DNA from: Paratinospora sagittata
Taxonomy: Eukaryota > Streptophyta > Magnoliopsida > Ranunculales > Menispermaceae
Direction: 5' to 3'
Length of the DNA: 64,000 nt
Assembly: GCA_035771175.1 (NCBI GenBank)
Contig: CM069599.1
Location: 35,125,562-35,189,561, forward strand
Shown: positions 24,588-58,849 of the stretch, one piece after another
Position numbering within the stretch: position 1 is the stretch's first letter
Layout: each line of letters begins with the position of its first letter
Program-made: the position numbers and the translations under genes
The notes under the pieces: generated by a model
What the model was told of the DNA's origin: nothing
What the model saw: only the letters and a program-made list of their open reading frames with translations
Database searches by the model: none

Positions 24588-26100
24588 GTCAAAGAGTTTT
24601 TTTAGCTAATTGACCTGGTTATTGAAAGACCGTGGTACAACTCATGAGTAACCCAAGAGGGGTTAGTTCCCTGATTTAAACAGTGAACCATGATCTATGA
24701 TTAACGGTGTATTTAATAGTTTAAAAAAATTTCTTTGAAAAAATAGTATTATTTTGAGAAAATATATTTTAAAAAATTTTCAAATGGTTATAAAAAATTT
24801 TTGTCATAATTAATTATTCAGTTATATAATTGTAAAATCTTTGAATTAGTGTATAAATTTTTTTTATAAGAAAATTTTATTCTCACCCTAAGAAAATGGT
24901 AGGCTCAAGAAATTTTTTTAATTTTTTTTTCACTTTTTTTTGCCAATTAAACACTAAAAAATGAAAATTTTTCAAAAAAATTATTATTTTCTCAGCTATC
25001 AAACACATCATAAAAAAAACTCATTATGAGTTTGAGTCTGTCCTTGTTCATTCTTGTTGCTAAAGTCATTGCATCTGTAAATTTTTAAATTTAAAAGAAT
25101 TAATTTCGTTTAAAAGAAATGAGAATATCTGTCATATGCCAAAAAATATGTACCAAAAAAAAAATAGTGATACAATTTAAAATATATGTAGACACAAGTT
25201 GTAAGCCCCATGCATGGCAGGGGTGTTCTTAATATTATCATTAATTTATAATAAAATGTGTATTGTAATATATATACATTACAATATGGAGTTGATATAA
25301 TTGGTAATTATAACCCTTAGTCGGGTATATAGTTGATACAAAATAGAGTTAGTTATATAACTAATTAATTTATTCTAAAAAAAATAAAAAAAAAAGATAC
25401 ACTGCGATATTATTAACTCTCAAAATCTTTTATTATTATTATTAGTACTAGCCTATAAGCACGCGTTCCATGTAAATTAAAGAAACTGAAAGTTAATAAA
25501 AAAAATAAAAGATAAAAGGTGTTAAAAGTTACTAAATAAATAAAAATGGTTAAAAGTTAAAAAAAAGGGTTAAAAATTAATAATAAATAAATAAAAAAGA
25601 CGGAAAATAAAAAAGAAATTAAAATGAGGTTGAAAATAGTAAAAAAAATAATTTTTAAAATAAGCCTTCCATTTACAAACATTATATATATATAAAAAAT
25701 TAATGCATTTTTATCAATTTACCCACAAATATAACTTTTATACAAATTTATTTGATAAATTTATATTAAAAATAATGAATAATTTAAAATTTTATGATAA
25801 ATATTAGGTCATGAATATGTGCATAAATAAAATGGTTAAAATTTATAAAAAAAAAGTTAAAAGAATTAAAAATTATTAAAAAATAATAATTTCTAAAGGA
25901 AGTCGCGGTGTTTTAGAAAAAACATCCTTATTTTAAGTTTTTAAGTTAAATATAATTTTAGTTGAATATTAATAAATAATAAAAAAAATTTGGTACTTAA
26001 AAAAAAAAAATAGTGAAAAAAAGTTTTAACTTTATAAATTTCATGCGGAACGAGCTAAGGGTAAGTAGGTAATTTTGCAATACCCTAATACCCCATTCTT
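24117..26100. other. Divergent intergenic region between the TMEM230-like gene and NMD3
   Basis: About 300 bp next to the TMEM230-like ATG are GC-richer and should hold its promoter and leader. A poly-T run lies at about 24556-24582. From 24.7 to 26.0 kb the sequence is strongly AT-rich with many poly-A tracts. No gene is recognised. Confidence 0.45.
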
Positions 26101-26900
26101 TTCTCAACTCCGTCTAGCCGACGCCATTTCAATCCAATAGCAGAATCTTCGCTTCCCCTTAACAGATCCCACCCTTCTTCTTCTTCTTCTTCTTCTTCAA
26201 TCAAACACCTGTGTAAGACTTTTTAATTTTTGCAATAGAAGGGAGTAACTACAAAGGAAAAAGTGAGAGCTCCACGAATCATCTTCTTGTTTTTGTTTTC
26301 TGTATCTTCAAAGCTAAATAGTAACTGAGAATAGAGGTTCTGCTCAAGGCAATTGGCTTTATATATTTTTTTGCCCTGATATCGTTTGCTTGGATTATGG
26401 GCTTAATGGCCTAGATTGATGATTAACTATATATATATATAGACTACATATGGAGTTTTGTAGAATCACACTGATTTTTTTGTTTCTCAAAGATCTACTT
26501 GTGGAGCTTTATTAATTTGTTAGGACTTCTGAAGCAGTTGCCATACTCTGAATAAAAATTATTTTACAATATGAAGTGAGTTGTAAATTTATTATCTATC
26601 AAATTGTGCCTTGTGAAGTCTTCCCATCATGTTTGTTGTTAATTTTCATTCTTCCATCCTTAGCTTTGCATGCATCATATTGTTATTGATTGTATGATTA
26701 TTGATTTATTGCCAAATGCTATTTATGCTGATAAAGAAGAAGGAATTCTCATTTCAATGCTTTCATATTCATCATACCAACTCATGATTGTGTGGTTATT
26801 GAATAATTGCCAAATTACATTGATATTTGATACTCATAGAAAAGAGGGAATTTTCAATTTCTATGTTTTTACATTCTTCATCTGCATTCCTTTTGTCCAG
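26101..26900 (+). other. NMD3 5' leader with a probable leader intron
   Basis: A pyrimidine-rich stretch with (CTT)n at 26173-26199 looks like a 5' UTR. It is followed by a donor-like cctgt|gtaagact at about 26213. A polypyrimidine acceptor, ttttgtccag, ends at 26900, 36 bp before the NMD3 ATG. An intron of ~690 bp in the 5' UTR is inferred from these signals alone. Confidence 0.5.
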
Positions 26901-26936
26901 GTTGTTTAATTCTTGGATTGGATCAATATCTTTGCC

Positions 26937-28478
26937 ATGGCGGAGGAAATTGGTATGTTTAGGGTACATCAAACCATTGGTAGTGTTCTATGTTGCAGAT
27001 GTGGAATTCCAATGGCTCCAAATGCTGCAAATATGTGTGTGAAGTGTCTTCGTTCTGAAGTTGACATTACCGAAGGTTTACAAAAGCATGTGATCATCAT
27101 GTTTTGTCCTGATTGTGAAACCTACTTGCAACCACCAAGAACTTGGATAAAAGCCCAATTAGAGTCGAAAGAGCTCTTGACATTTTGCGTTAAGAGGTTG
27201 AAAAATATGAATAAGATCAGATTAGTAAATGCGGAGTTTGTTTGGACCGAACCTCATTCAAAGAGGATCAAGGTGAAGCTAAGAGTGCAAAAGGAGGTTC
27301 TCAGTGGGGTGATTCTTGAGCAAGCGTATGTTGTGGAGTATGTGGTGCAGGACCACATGTGCGAGTCCTGTTCAAGGGTTCAAGCCAATCCCGACCAATG
27401 GGTAGCTGCCGTACAACTCAGGCAGCATGTTTCTCATAGGAGGACCTTCTTTTATTTAGAGCAACTTATTCTTAAGCACGATGCTGCTACTCGAGCTATT
27501 AAAATTAAGCAGATGGATCAGGGTATTGACTTCTTCTTTTCCAACCGGAGCTACGGTGTGAAATTCGTGGAATTTATTGGCAAAGTTGCTCCAATCAAGA
27601 GTCGTCACGATAAACAATTAGTATCGCATGATCCCAAAAGCAATAATTACAACTACAAGTACACATTTTCTGTTGAGATCTGCCCAGTTTGTCGTGAAGA
27701 CCTGATCTGTCTTCCTCCAAAAGTGGCTGTAAGTTTGGGTAATCTGGGTCCTTTGGTGTTATGCACAAAGGTAAGTAACAGCATTGCCCTGCTGGATCCC
27801 TTTACGTTGAGGTACACTTTCATGGACGCAGACCAATACTGGAGGGTACCCTTTAAGGCTCTGCTCTCAAGCCGGCAGCTCGTGGAATACATTGTCTTGG
27901 ATGTGGAGCCAGTGACATCTGAAGTTAATGTTGGGGGTTCAAAGTATGCTTTAGCTGAAGTGCAGGTGGCACGCCTCTCAGATTTTGGAAAGAACGACAA
28001 TATTTTCACCGTGAGAACACATCTCGGGCATCTTTTAAGTCCTGGTGATCAGGCCCTCGGTTATGACTTATACAGAGCAAACAGTAATGATTCTGAACTA
28101 GATAAATATAAGAGCCTAACCATTCCTGAGGCTATTTTGGTGAAGAAGAGCTACGAAGAGAAGCGGCAGAGCCAGAGGAAACGTGGAAAGGCTCGTGCTT
28201 GGAAACTTAAATCCATGAACATGGAGGTGGATAACTCTTCTAAAGGAAGACTAGATGAGGAGAAAATGAATAATGAGTATGAGCAGTTCTTAAGGGACTT
28301 GGAGGAAAACCCAGAGCTGAGGTTTAACGTATCTTTATATCGTGACAAAGATTATCAGCCATCTGAAATGGCATCTGTGATTGATGGCGAGGATGTCCCT
28401 CAAGTGCCATTGGAGGAGTTGCTTGCGGAGCTTGAATTGAGTGATGCAGATGATGCAGAAGAGAGCATGCGGGAGTAA
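26937..28478 (+). CDS. NMD3: NMD3, 60S ribosomal subunit nuclear export adaptor
   Basis: Single coding exon of 513 aa starting MAEEIGMFRVHQTIGSVLCC. The upstream in-frame TTG is not a normal start. NMD3 binds pre-60S particles in the nucleus, carries a leucine-rich export signal for the exportin CRM1/XPO1, and is released in the cytoplasm. The N-terminal zinc-binding region has CCRCG (~19-23), CVKC (34-37) and CPDC in FCPDCETYL (~59-62). Further CXXC pairs occur in MCESCSRVQ (~140) and EICPVCREDL. A basic cluster near residues 413-428 (EEKRQSQRKRGKARAWK) fits a nuclear localisation signal. The acidic C-terminus with LEELLAELELSDADDAEE fits the export signal region. Length agrees with plant NMD3 proteins. 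No break is seen. Confidence 0.97.
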   Translation: MAEEIGMFRVHQTIGSVLCCRCGIPMAPNAANMCVKCLRSEVDITEGLQKHVIIMFCPDCETYLQPPRTWIKAQLESKELLTFCVKRLKNMNKIRLVNAEFVWTEPHSKRIKVKLRVQKEVLSGVILEQAYVVEYVVQDHMCESCSRVQANPDQWVAAVQLRQHVSHRRTFFYLEQLILKHDAATRAIKIKQMDQGIDFFFSNRSYGVKFVEFIGKVAPIKSRHDKQLVSHDPKSNNYNYKYTFSVEICPVCREDLICLPPKVAVSLGNLGPLVLCTKVSNSIALLDPFTLRYTFMDADQYWRVPFKALLSSRQLVEYIVLDVEPVTSEVNVGGSKYALAEVQVARLSDFGKNDNIFTVRTHLGHLLSPGDQALGYDLYRANSNDSELDKYKSLTIPEAILVKKSYEEKRQSQRKRGKARAWKLKSMNMEVDNSSKGRLDEEKMNNEYEQFLRDLEENPELRFNVSLYRDKDYQPSEMASVIDGEDVPQVPLEELLAELELSDADDAEESMRE

Positions 28479-29560
28479 TTTACATTGCTGTTGTTTTATT
28501 GGGAAGGCTTTTGTGCGTTTATTCGCTCATTTAGTTCCCTGTTAAGCTTGCATGAAATGCTTTTTTGGTTAGATCTGAACTAATTGATTTTTTCTTTTCT
28601 TCTGTTTGCTATAGTCATGGACCAAAAATTGGATATTATGCTTAGTTTGAGTGGAATTTGTCTGGTGTATTTCATGGAGGTGAAATGCTTACCTACTGCA
28701 AAGAAGACGATCATAGTGTGTGATTATTCAGCAGCATTCTTACGGTTATGCGCATGGAAGTTCAGCAGAACACGCTGCAGAGTCTAGATGGCCCTTTGAC
28801 AAGATTGATCTTGTATTGTTTTTTTTTTTTCTTTTTGGATGATACTTGCATAATAATTTTGTATTATAGGTTAGGTAATTTTGAATGTATCCCTGATCAT
28901 GGCATGTCTTGATGATTTTCTTTAATATTTCACAGAATATATACACGTATGTATGCGTCCTATGGTTTTCATGTTCCATGTTTGTGAATTTAATCAACAC
29001 CGTTGTGATATGGATGTTAGCATCGTAGTCGGTTGTACGATTTTAAGAACAACTCCTATTTGAGTTTGTGCTTCAATATATATCGTCCACTGGACCATTA
29101 TTATACAATTTCACATCTAATTTGTAAGTCAGTACGGCGGTGTTTAGTTGTTTTTATTAAAATAATTTTTAAAAAAGGTATGTAATTCTATGGAAATTTC
29201 ATTTATTCAGCAACCAACTAATTCAGTGCTATTACATACCTCGCCATTTTACGAATTCAATTTTTTTGGAAGAAATTAAAATTTGATCACGTATAAGTTT
29301 TAGTGTAAATACAATTAAGTACTATTGTAGTAATCTTTGATGTTCTGTTAGGCCCTATGCTTCTTTTGTACAAATAGGGCATCAAAAACCCCAACTAAAA
29401 TAAACAATTTAACTGAAAATCAAAGACTCCACACCCTCTTTTTGTTTTTTTTTTAAATCTTCAACACCAACATAATCTTCCTTTGCTGAAGACGTCCATG
29501 GAATTTGACATTCCGAGGAATAAACAATTCCATAAATCCATTTGTTGCTATGATTAATTT
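28479..29560. other. Convergent intergenic region between NMD3 and AUG3
   Basis: Both genes point into this interval, so it should hold both 3' UTRs. It contains AT-rich sequence, a poly-T run at about 28820-28831 and no supported gene. Confidence 0.45.
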
Positions 29561-51896
<22,336 letters not shown>

Positions 51897-52679
51897 TTTC
51901 GATTTCGAAAGAACTGGAAATTTCTACGCATAAATGCGTTTTTTGGTCGAAATTGAGACTAGTAAGTTAACCCGATACACATTTCTCGAAGACACGTGTG
52001 GGTAGGTGGTATTATTGGAGTCCCGCCGGTCACAACTGCATCGTCAAGCAATGGCACGTGGTGACTGGAGAGGCAAGGAAAGGCGCTTCGAAATTTGAAC
52101 ACATGCGACACGCTATATTGCGCCACATAGCTTGCAGTCCGAGAGTCAAGGGTCCCACCCAAGCTCATCTGGTTGAGCCATTGGCTCGGTGAAAGGCAAA
52201 GTCGGTCAGTTTTCAGGCCCACTGGGCTATATGGCCAGACATTTTGGAATCAATACGCACCAACTACGAGAATGTTGTTATTCTGGCACCAGGTGAAAAA
52301 TGAATTGCTTTTTAATTTTTAGAATCATTTTTACACCATTTTAAAATTAACGATCCTATGTCTATTATCAAGTAAATGAATATTTTAATTTTTTTGCTAC
52401 TAATTAAGGGCGAAATTAGGTGCACCTTCATTTATCCATTTGAACCCTTGCAGAATCACAAAATCTTTGTCTCGACCATTTGTAGCACATGTGTCGTCCA
52501 CGACATATGAGACATGATGACTTGTCGTTATCCTCACCTTTTTCAAGTTCATCATCAATAGTCTATTTAGGGTTTCAAACTTAATGGTGGTAACTAAACA
52601 CGAGGGTTGCACTTGTTATGAGACTTAACTAAACACCTTATAGCAAGAGCTGACGACGACTATGCATCACCTGTATTTA
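51897..52679. other. AUG3 upstream region
   Basis: Moderately GC-rich for ~350 bp upstream of the AUG3 ATG, consistent with its promoter and leader. It turns AT-rich beyond 52.3 kb. No gene is supported. I see no clear TATA box at the expected distance. Confidence 0.45.
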
Positions 52680-53477
52680 TGTTCCGAAAGAACCGAGTTT
52701 TTGACCTAATTGCCCTTAAAAAATAAAAAATTTCCCTTTAAAAAATGTTTTGATGGCATTTGGAAGAACAAGCGATCAAGATTGAACAACATTAAAGAAA
52801 GATTAGATAGGGCATTCTGCAGTGAGTAGTGGTGTACCTGTGTTCCCTTTAGCTGAATGTCATCATCTTTCTTTTTTGTCTTTAGACCACCGACCTTCGT
52901 GCTCTCCCCGCCAGTGACAGGGTTCGTCGGAGTTGTTGTACAAGCCATTTTGTTGTTGCTGCAAGAGGTGAAGTTGTGATCAGAGATGGCGGTTGAGCAG
53001 TGGAAGGACCGGCCGGTGAGAAGGAGAGGCTTTTCCGGTGCCAGAGTCGACCCAGATGAGTTGGCCTCCGAGATCGATTGTGAGTTTCATGGGCTGGTGA
53101 TTTGAGAGTTTTTCGAGGTGGATTTGGGTGACATATTGATGGGTTTTGGTGTCTTTGATCACTGGAAGTAGTAGAAGATCGTGATTTGCACATGAATTGA
53201 AGAAAGAGAAGGGAAGAGAGAAGAAGGAACAGAAAAGAAGAAGAAGAAGAAGAAGAAGAAGCCATTTTTGAAAGAAGAGATGAAGAAGATTTAGAAGATT
53301 TATGCGTGACGCGGTGAGACATTAGATTTAGCTGAATGTCATCATCGGCTGACTGGACGTTAAATAGTCAAAATAGGTCAAAGCAACCATTATTTACGTT
53401 TTGATGACATTTGTAAAATTTTTTATTTTTTAAGGGCAATCAAGTCAAAAACTCCCAAGTTACCCCTCTCTTTTGGA
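52680..53477. mobile_element. TIR element (MULE- or MITE-like) carrying a retroposed gene fragment
   Basis: The 39-bp ends at 52695-52733 and 53416-53454 are inverted copies with two mismatches; both begin gagtttttgac and contain attgcccttaaaaaa. Looser similarity extends outward (gttccgaaag versus attccaaaag) to about 52680 and 53477. Without the inner insertion the element would be about 300 bp and non-coding. A gttttgatg-catttg motif also occurs near both ends in the same orientation. I found no unambiguous flanking target duplication, so the superfamily is open. Confidence 0.65.
52868..53326 (-). pseudogene. Retroposed 5' fragment of an EDGP / basic 7S globulin-like gene
   Basis: On the minus strand it starts with leader-like sequence and a possible ATG at 53265 (MASSSSSSSSFLFLLLSSL, a signal peptide). 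It then reads LLLPVIKDTKTHQYVTQIHL and MKLTIDLGGQLIWVD in a second frame, and ACTTTPTNPVTGGESTKVGG in a third. This is the N-terminal part of the TAXi_N/EDGP aspartic-protease-like family (extracellular, typically proteolytically inactive; DLGG..WVD is the degenerate first active-site region). Two frameshifts (near 53165-53195 and 52950-53000) and loss of everything beyond ~residue 120 make it a pseudogene. An A-rich end (52868-52884 as T on plus) and the 20-bp repeat tttagctgaatgtcatcatc at 52848-52867 and 53327-53346 indicate LINE-mediated retroposition. Confidence 0.75.
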
Positions 53478-54972
53478 ATGAATTCAAGATTAAAATCGAG
53501 CTATACCTAATTCTATTTGAATTTGAATATTGGATTTAACACGACAAGAAAATGAAATTGTAAAATGAAACATTTAAAACGTAAAAACATGTATTTTTTT
53601 AACAGCTAATTTGACCATTTCTTTTTGTTCGTACAATTGTGCACCCCCACTTCCCCAATTTCATAAACCACCAATAAAATCATTGTCAATATCGGAATCT
53701 TAATGTTTTTCCTACTGTCATTAAAACCAGATCGAATAATATAAAAATAGACATACCAGCCAAAACAAACTTCGTCACCTATACACATATCCATGTTACT
53801 GCAATTAATGATAAGAATATGACATTTTTAGATGTATCATCCCATCACGCAGTGTGTGTCACGGTATGTATATCTTCTTGATTTGGAGTATACACTTCTC
53901 TCGTTACAAGTACTATTAATTCGAGTTTGTTCGGCCCAGATGGGCTCGGACCTTGATCCGAGAAAGCGCACCCTGACCCTGGGTCCGCTCGAATGCAGCA
54001 AGATGGTGGTGTACAAGTTCGTCTCACATGGATTGGCAAGAGGTGGCGCATCTGAGGTCGAAGCGCCTGCTATTTCCTTATCATTGGACCCACTGTTTAT
54101 AAACTGTTTTATTTATTTTTTGAGTTTTTCACTTTTTCCTTCACTGCTCTCCAGGAAGATCTCCGAGAGTGGAAAGAAAGAATGATTAGAGTAATTGGCA
54201 CGCAATTCATCATGATTTGCCTGTTTGATCAACAGTATTGCGATCAGACGGTTGAGATTGAATCAAGAAAATCAAGGTTATTCTCGTAATTTCAGTTACG
54301 GTTACAAATTGACTTTCTTTCTTGTCTCGCGTTGTGTTCTAATATTCTATCTACTGTTCTTGTTCTTCTTCTTCGGGAAGAAGACGAATTGAAGTACTGC
54401 ATTCTGATTTTCTGTGTTTTTATTTTTTTATTTTTATTTGAATGATGCAATTCAAACAAATTAAATGTGATTAGATGCAGAGGTTTGAGTTGCCGAAGCT
54501 GGTTTAATTGACGTATAAATGGATCAGATCACAGAGATGAGATGCAGAAACTTTTCCAAAAAAAAACAGAAGACAGAGATTGCAGAAGAAATTGAAAGGA
54601 AATTACAGTAAATTTGAATTCAACTCTTAATTTCTTCGTGGAAAAGAAAGCTGTACATCCAGCGGATCCAAATACATAAAATTCAAAAATAAAAAGAACA
54701 AAAAAAAGAAGGAAAAAAAGACGATCGAGTAACAAATATATAGTACTGGTGAGATGGATATATTACTATCGAAGCACACAAATCCAACTACATATAGCTA
54801 ACAATTCAAGAAAGAAGAAGAAGAAGAAGAAGAATATTAATTAATTGACCGAATTCCGCGTGTGAGAATTCGAAGACGACGACTCGAATTGATCGAAACG
54901 AAGAACTCAATTATATATCATATGGTGTTGATTGAAGATCCGATCGAAAAAACCAATAATTAATCGATAATT
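53478..54972. other. Intergenic region downstream of the SIAMESE-related gene
   Basis: No domain-bearing frame. A 117-codon open frame at 53832-54185 has no recognisable feature. The 3' UTR of the SIAMESE-related gene is expected at the right side. A (GAA)n tract lies at about 54813-54834. Confidence 0.4.
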
Positions 54973-55458
54973 TTACCCGGCCCTGATCTTCTTCGAAGGA
55001 CCAGTAGTAGTAGCAGCAGTAACACTATTAATCGGGAAAAACACCGAACTGAGATCACTCGGAACGTGGAAATACAACCGAGAAGCCACCGGACCTGCAG
55101 ATTTCCGCTTCGCTGGACGCGGCTTCCTCGGCGCAGGCGGACACATTACCGGAGCCTTCAACAACTGATGTTCCGACTTCGGCGTGCGACATTGATCATC
55201 ATGATCTCCTTCTTCTTCGTCATGACCACTCAGCTGCTCGTGATCTAGATCGGACACTTTCGAGTGCTCATCATTATCGTCGCCGTCGCTGCCTGTAACA
55301 CCACAAGTACTAATTCCTTGAATCGCTCGCATTCTCTCCTCCGATTTCAAGCATTTTACGCTACTAATCGGACTGCTGCTGATGCTATAAACCCTCGCAT
55401 CAGGATTCGTTCTTATAGGCGTAATTGGCCAGAATTCTTGCGGAATTTCCAGTCCCAT
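54973..55458 (-). CDS. SIAMESE-related (SMR) cyclin-dependent kinase inhibitor
   Basis: Single exon, 161 aa, from ATG at 55458 (MGLEIPQEFWPITPIRTNPD) to TAA at 54973. The open frame extends 9 bp further to a TTG that I do not use. SMR proteins bind CDK-cyclin complexes and promote endoreduplication and mitotic exit. The diagnostic block is at about residues 88-119: DDQCRTPKSEHQLL, then CPPAPRKPRPAKRK. A second conserved stretch, RLYFHVPSDLSSVFFP, is at ~127-142. An acidic run (SGHDEEEGDHDD) precedes the motif, and basic KKIRAG ends the protein. It is somewhat longer than most SMR proteins (roughly 70-130 aa), mainly through its N-terminal half. A TATA-like ttatatata at 55692-55700 lies ~235 bp upstream on the proper strand. 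Confidence 0.88.
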   Translation of the reverse strand: MGLEIPQEFWPITPIRTNPDARVYSISSSPISSVKCLKSEERMRAIQGISTCGVTGSDGDDNDEHSKVSDLDHEQLSGHDEEEGDHDDQCRTPKSEHQLLKAPVMCPPAPRKPRPAKRKSAGPVASRLYFHVPSDLSSVFFPINSVTAATTTGPSKKIRAG

Positions 55459-55689
55459 TTTCTTCAAAGATCAATGAAGAATAACAATGACAACAACAAC
55501 AATATGTAACTGAGATCTGCAAAGCAAGAATAAAAAAGAAGAAAAAGAAAAAGAAGAAGAAGAAGAGAATGGAATTATATGAGCAGAGAGGAGAGGTACG
55601 CTTGAAGTGGCGGTGGAGAGAATAAGTTGGTGATGGGGCTCTGAAAGAGAGAGATCACGGAGAGAACGATAGAGACAGTTCCACAGCAG

Positions 55690-55700
55690 AGTTATATATA
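55690..55700 (-). promoter_or_regulatory. Probable TATA box of the SMR gene
   Basis: The minus strand reads tgtatatataac, with a leader rich in CT and GA repeats between it and the ATG. The spacing to the ATG (~235 bp) leaves a plausible 5' UTR of ~200 bp. Confidence 0.5.
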
Positions 55701-58456
55701 CAGACACATATTAACGGAAGAGCTGTGGTTGCGGGCGGGTGGGAGCGTCCGGCTTAGCTCGGTGCTGTAGCATCAGGCCACCTCAACTCATGTTCAAAAT
55801 GCCAGCCCGACCTTTTCCAAGTGTCTTTTATCATTTTTTTTTTAATCTTTTTTGATAAAGCTTATTTTATTTAGTTATTTATTTATTTTCAACGTATTTC
55901 AGGTCCTTCAAGTATAGAATTAGTCTCTGTTCAAAGTTAGAGCAAAATAATAGACCTAACCCATTAATTACAGCACCTCCAAAAATTATATCGTGCAACT
56001 TTTATACACAATAACGATTTTAAGACTCAACCCACTTTGAATAATTTTAAATTTATTCTAGTCAAATGAGTAAAAACATATTTTTAGTTTATATGATAAA
56101 GTATTTAACGCCCTTTTAAAATTCTTGGTATTAATTATTATCAATTTGGTGAGAATTAATTAAAGGACTTTAAAAAAAATTATATGAAGTAAAACAGAAG
56201 TACTGAGATTTTCACCAAAATAAGTAGGTGTTAGGTTTGGAAAGTCGGGCCAGCGAATCCATAATTTCCATTCCTTTAATTTAAAATCATGACAATAAAT
56301 AAATAAATGTATTAGTATGTACTTAGAAAATTATATATATTGTCAACTTAGTAATTTCAATGTAATATTTTCTCATTAATTTTTAAAGAATTTGCCATGC
56401 ATAATGGTCATAATTACTTTTAAAAGAGCTTAAATGGAAATAAAGTAATACAGCTAGGTAGAGAACTAATTGGCGATCCCTAAGTTAATGCCTAGCTAGC
56501 TAGAAACTGTAGAGACAAGAGAAGGGAACATTCTGTGGGGAAGTAGAATGACGGAGTTGCCCTTGAAACCAGATGAGTTGGATCTAAGAACCAGGTCTCT
56601 CGGCATGGTGTGAGGCAAAAGCTGCTCGAACCACGTGGATAGTATTTGAGAAAAACATGTGCCGCGCATGTGATTTTGGCCTTAAAAACCAAAGGGTGTA
56701 ACAGTAAATCACAAGAGAAAAAATATATGAGATTTGCTTTTAAGAGAAAGAGGTGTTTGGTTGCATGTATAATTGCAGTTCACGTATGAGGGTACAGATT
56801 TTAAATTAAATTAAGTTAATTACCTGCAGCTTAATTATTTATATGTTAGGTAATTGTAATTAATTACTTGTTGCAATCGAGGAAACGTACTAATTAAGGG
56901 CATCTTTCTCTTATGTAAATTAAGATTAGATTTGCAAAACTTCTAAATCAAGCTATTTTTTCAGATAAAAATGGTTTTTTTAATGTAAGATTTGTTTCAT
57001 ATATACCTAATATTGTCACATGGTTGATAAATGATTTAACTGTTAAATCCAAGCACACATATTATATAACTAAATATATATATATATATACATGAGTTAA
57101 TTATATGGGGCCATTTTATTATTATTTCATGTGATTAGATTTAAAATCGCCACCTATAATCACATGTTTATCGTGTAGTATCCTTGGATGATATTTTAAA
57201 TATAATTAATAATAATATGAATTTATTGACGAAGAGAGTAAGTAAAACAATAATAATAATAATAAAAATACAAGATTTACACCTCATAAGACCAATACTG
57301 ATGACATTTATTGGAATATCTCAAAAGATTAATTAGAATTAAAAATATATATATATATATATATATATGGTAGATGTTGTCATAGATATCTTGGTAAAGG
57401 CTTTATAATGGTAATAGTTTGAATGCTACGTAAAATTTACTATGGAATTTATTATGATATTAAAACCCTCAAACGATAACTATTATGCTGCAATATTAAA
57501 AGAAATTGATGAATATGTATGTATATACGGTTGGCTGTAGTAAATATATTTAAAACTCAAAATTAATCAAACATTAATATATATACCACCACGTTGCTAA
57601 TCTTTTTTTTTTTCTTTTTTTGGTGTTTAATCCTAGTATTCCTACCAACCCTTTTACGAAAGTGAGATTATTCTGGAGTCTAAAATAGTACGCGGCATTA
57701 GACAATTCCTTCTCATAATAGGTGTATAGACGTGGGCACGAACTCAAACTCAAAACTGAGACTTCATCTCTCAACTACAACTTATACCTATACCTCGAAG
57801 TTATCCAACTTTAAATAAGTTGGCTAATTTATTTTATGTAATAAACTATATATATACATCTTTTATTCCACTTAATTTTTGTTTTAATAGATGAAGACAT
57901 GAATCTACCAATCAATTTTTTTTAAAAAAAGTGAAATTCAAATTAACACTCAAAAGGGTGGTTTTATAAATTTGGGAGTGATATGTAATTAGGGGTAAAA
58001 GGAGTGGGTAGTATGGTAAATGAAGGGACATAATAACCACTGTGTCAGGCGTTCGTTTCACTTTGCTTCATGCGGAAGCACACGAATCTGAAGAGCTTGG
58101 GGGACAAGCTGGCAACGCAAAGGAGTGGAGGTTGAAGAAAGGACGTGGTTATCCGATTAATTATTACAAAACTCACGAAATTCCAAAAGTACCCCCTCCT
58201 AAAAGTGAGCAAGAAACATGAAATTGAGTGAAACCAAAGCATACCTCCACCACCACCTTTCCCTTTAATTAATACAATAATCATAATATAGACCTCACAA
58301 GAGACAAGTCAACCACACAACACTACCCTTAGATCCAGAAACCTCTAATGAGGGTGCAATGGAGACTGGTGGGAGGTAAGGTACATAATGAGAAAACACA
58401 ACATCAAAATTGTTTATTTTAACCAATTTGTAATTAGATCAGGTAATACGTATATA
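55701..58456. other. Intergenic region, no gene recognised
   Basis: Strongly AT-rich, with TA microsatellites at about 57075-57092 and 57344-57368 and poly-T at 57602-57612. Open frames are short and without domains. Confidence 0.4.
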
Positions 58457-58673
58457 GGTCTCGTTTGGGAACATAATTATAACCGCTTTGTGTTAAAAAA
58501 CTGGGCTAAACGGAGTTATTTTGTTGTTTAGGGAATATGCTTTTGTAGTGAAAAATCAAAATTTTGAGTGTTTTACATGATAAACAGGACTCGACCAGCT
58601 TTTGTGTTTCGACGTTGCGTTTAGAAAAATGCATTTCCCTTCCAAACACTAAAAATATCTCAAACAAGGCTAT
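58457..58673. mobile_element. Possible short MITE
   Basis: Starts ggtctcgtttgggaac and ends tctcaaacaaggc, giving imperfect inverted ends like those of common plant MITEs. The flanks share only tatag. Weak call. Confidence 0.35.
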
Positions 58674-58849
58674 AGTGTGTTAGTAGGTTTAGCACAGGTT
58701 TTAATACAAGTAACATGTCTCTGACCATATTTGATCTTGTTTAAAACTAGGTTGCCCGATTTTATCTTATATTGCAATTACTATTACTAAGTAACAATTA
58801 TAATGTAAAATCTGTGTCTTAAGATGATGTCATTTTGACCTATAGAGTA

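Noticed and set aside
53832..54185. 117-codon open frame with Ser/Phe-rich end
   Set aside because: Composition looks like intergenic DNA; no motif is present.
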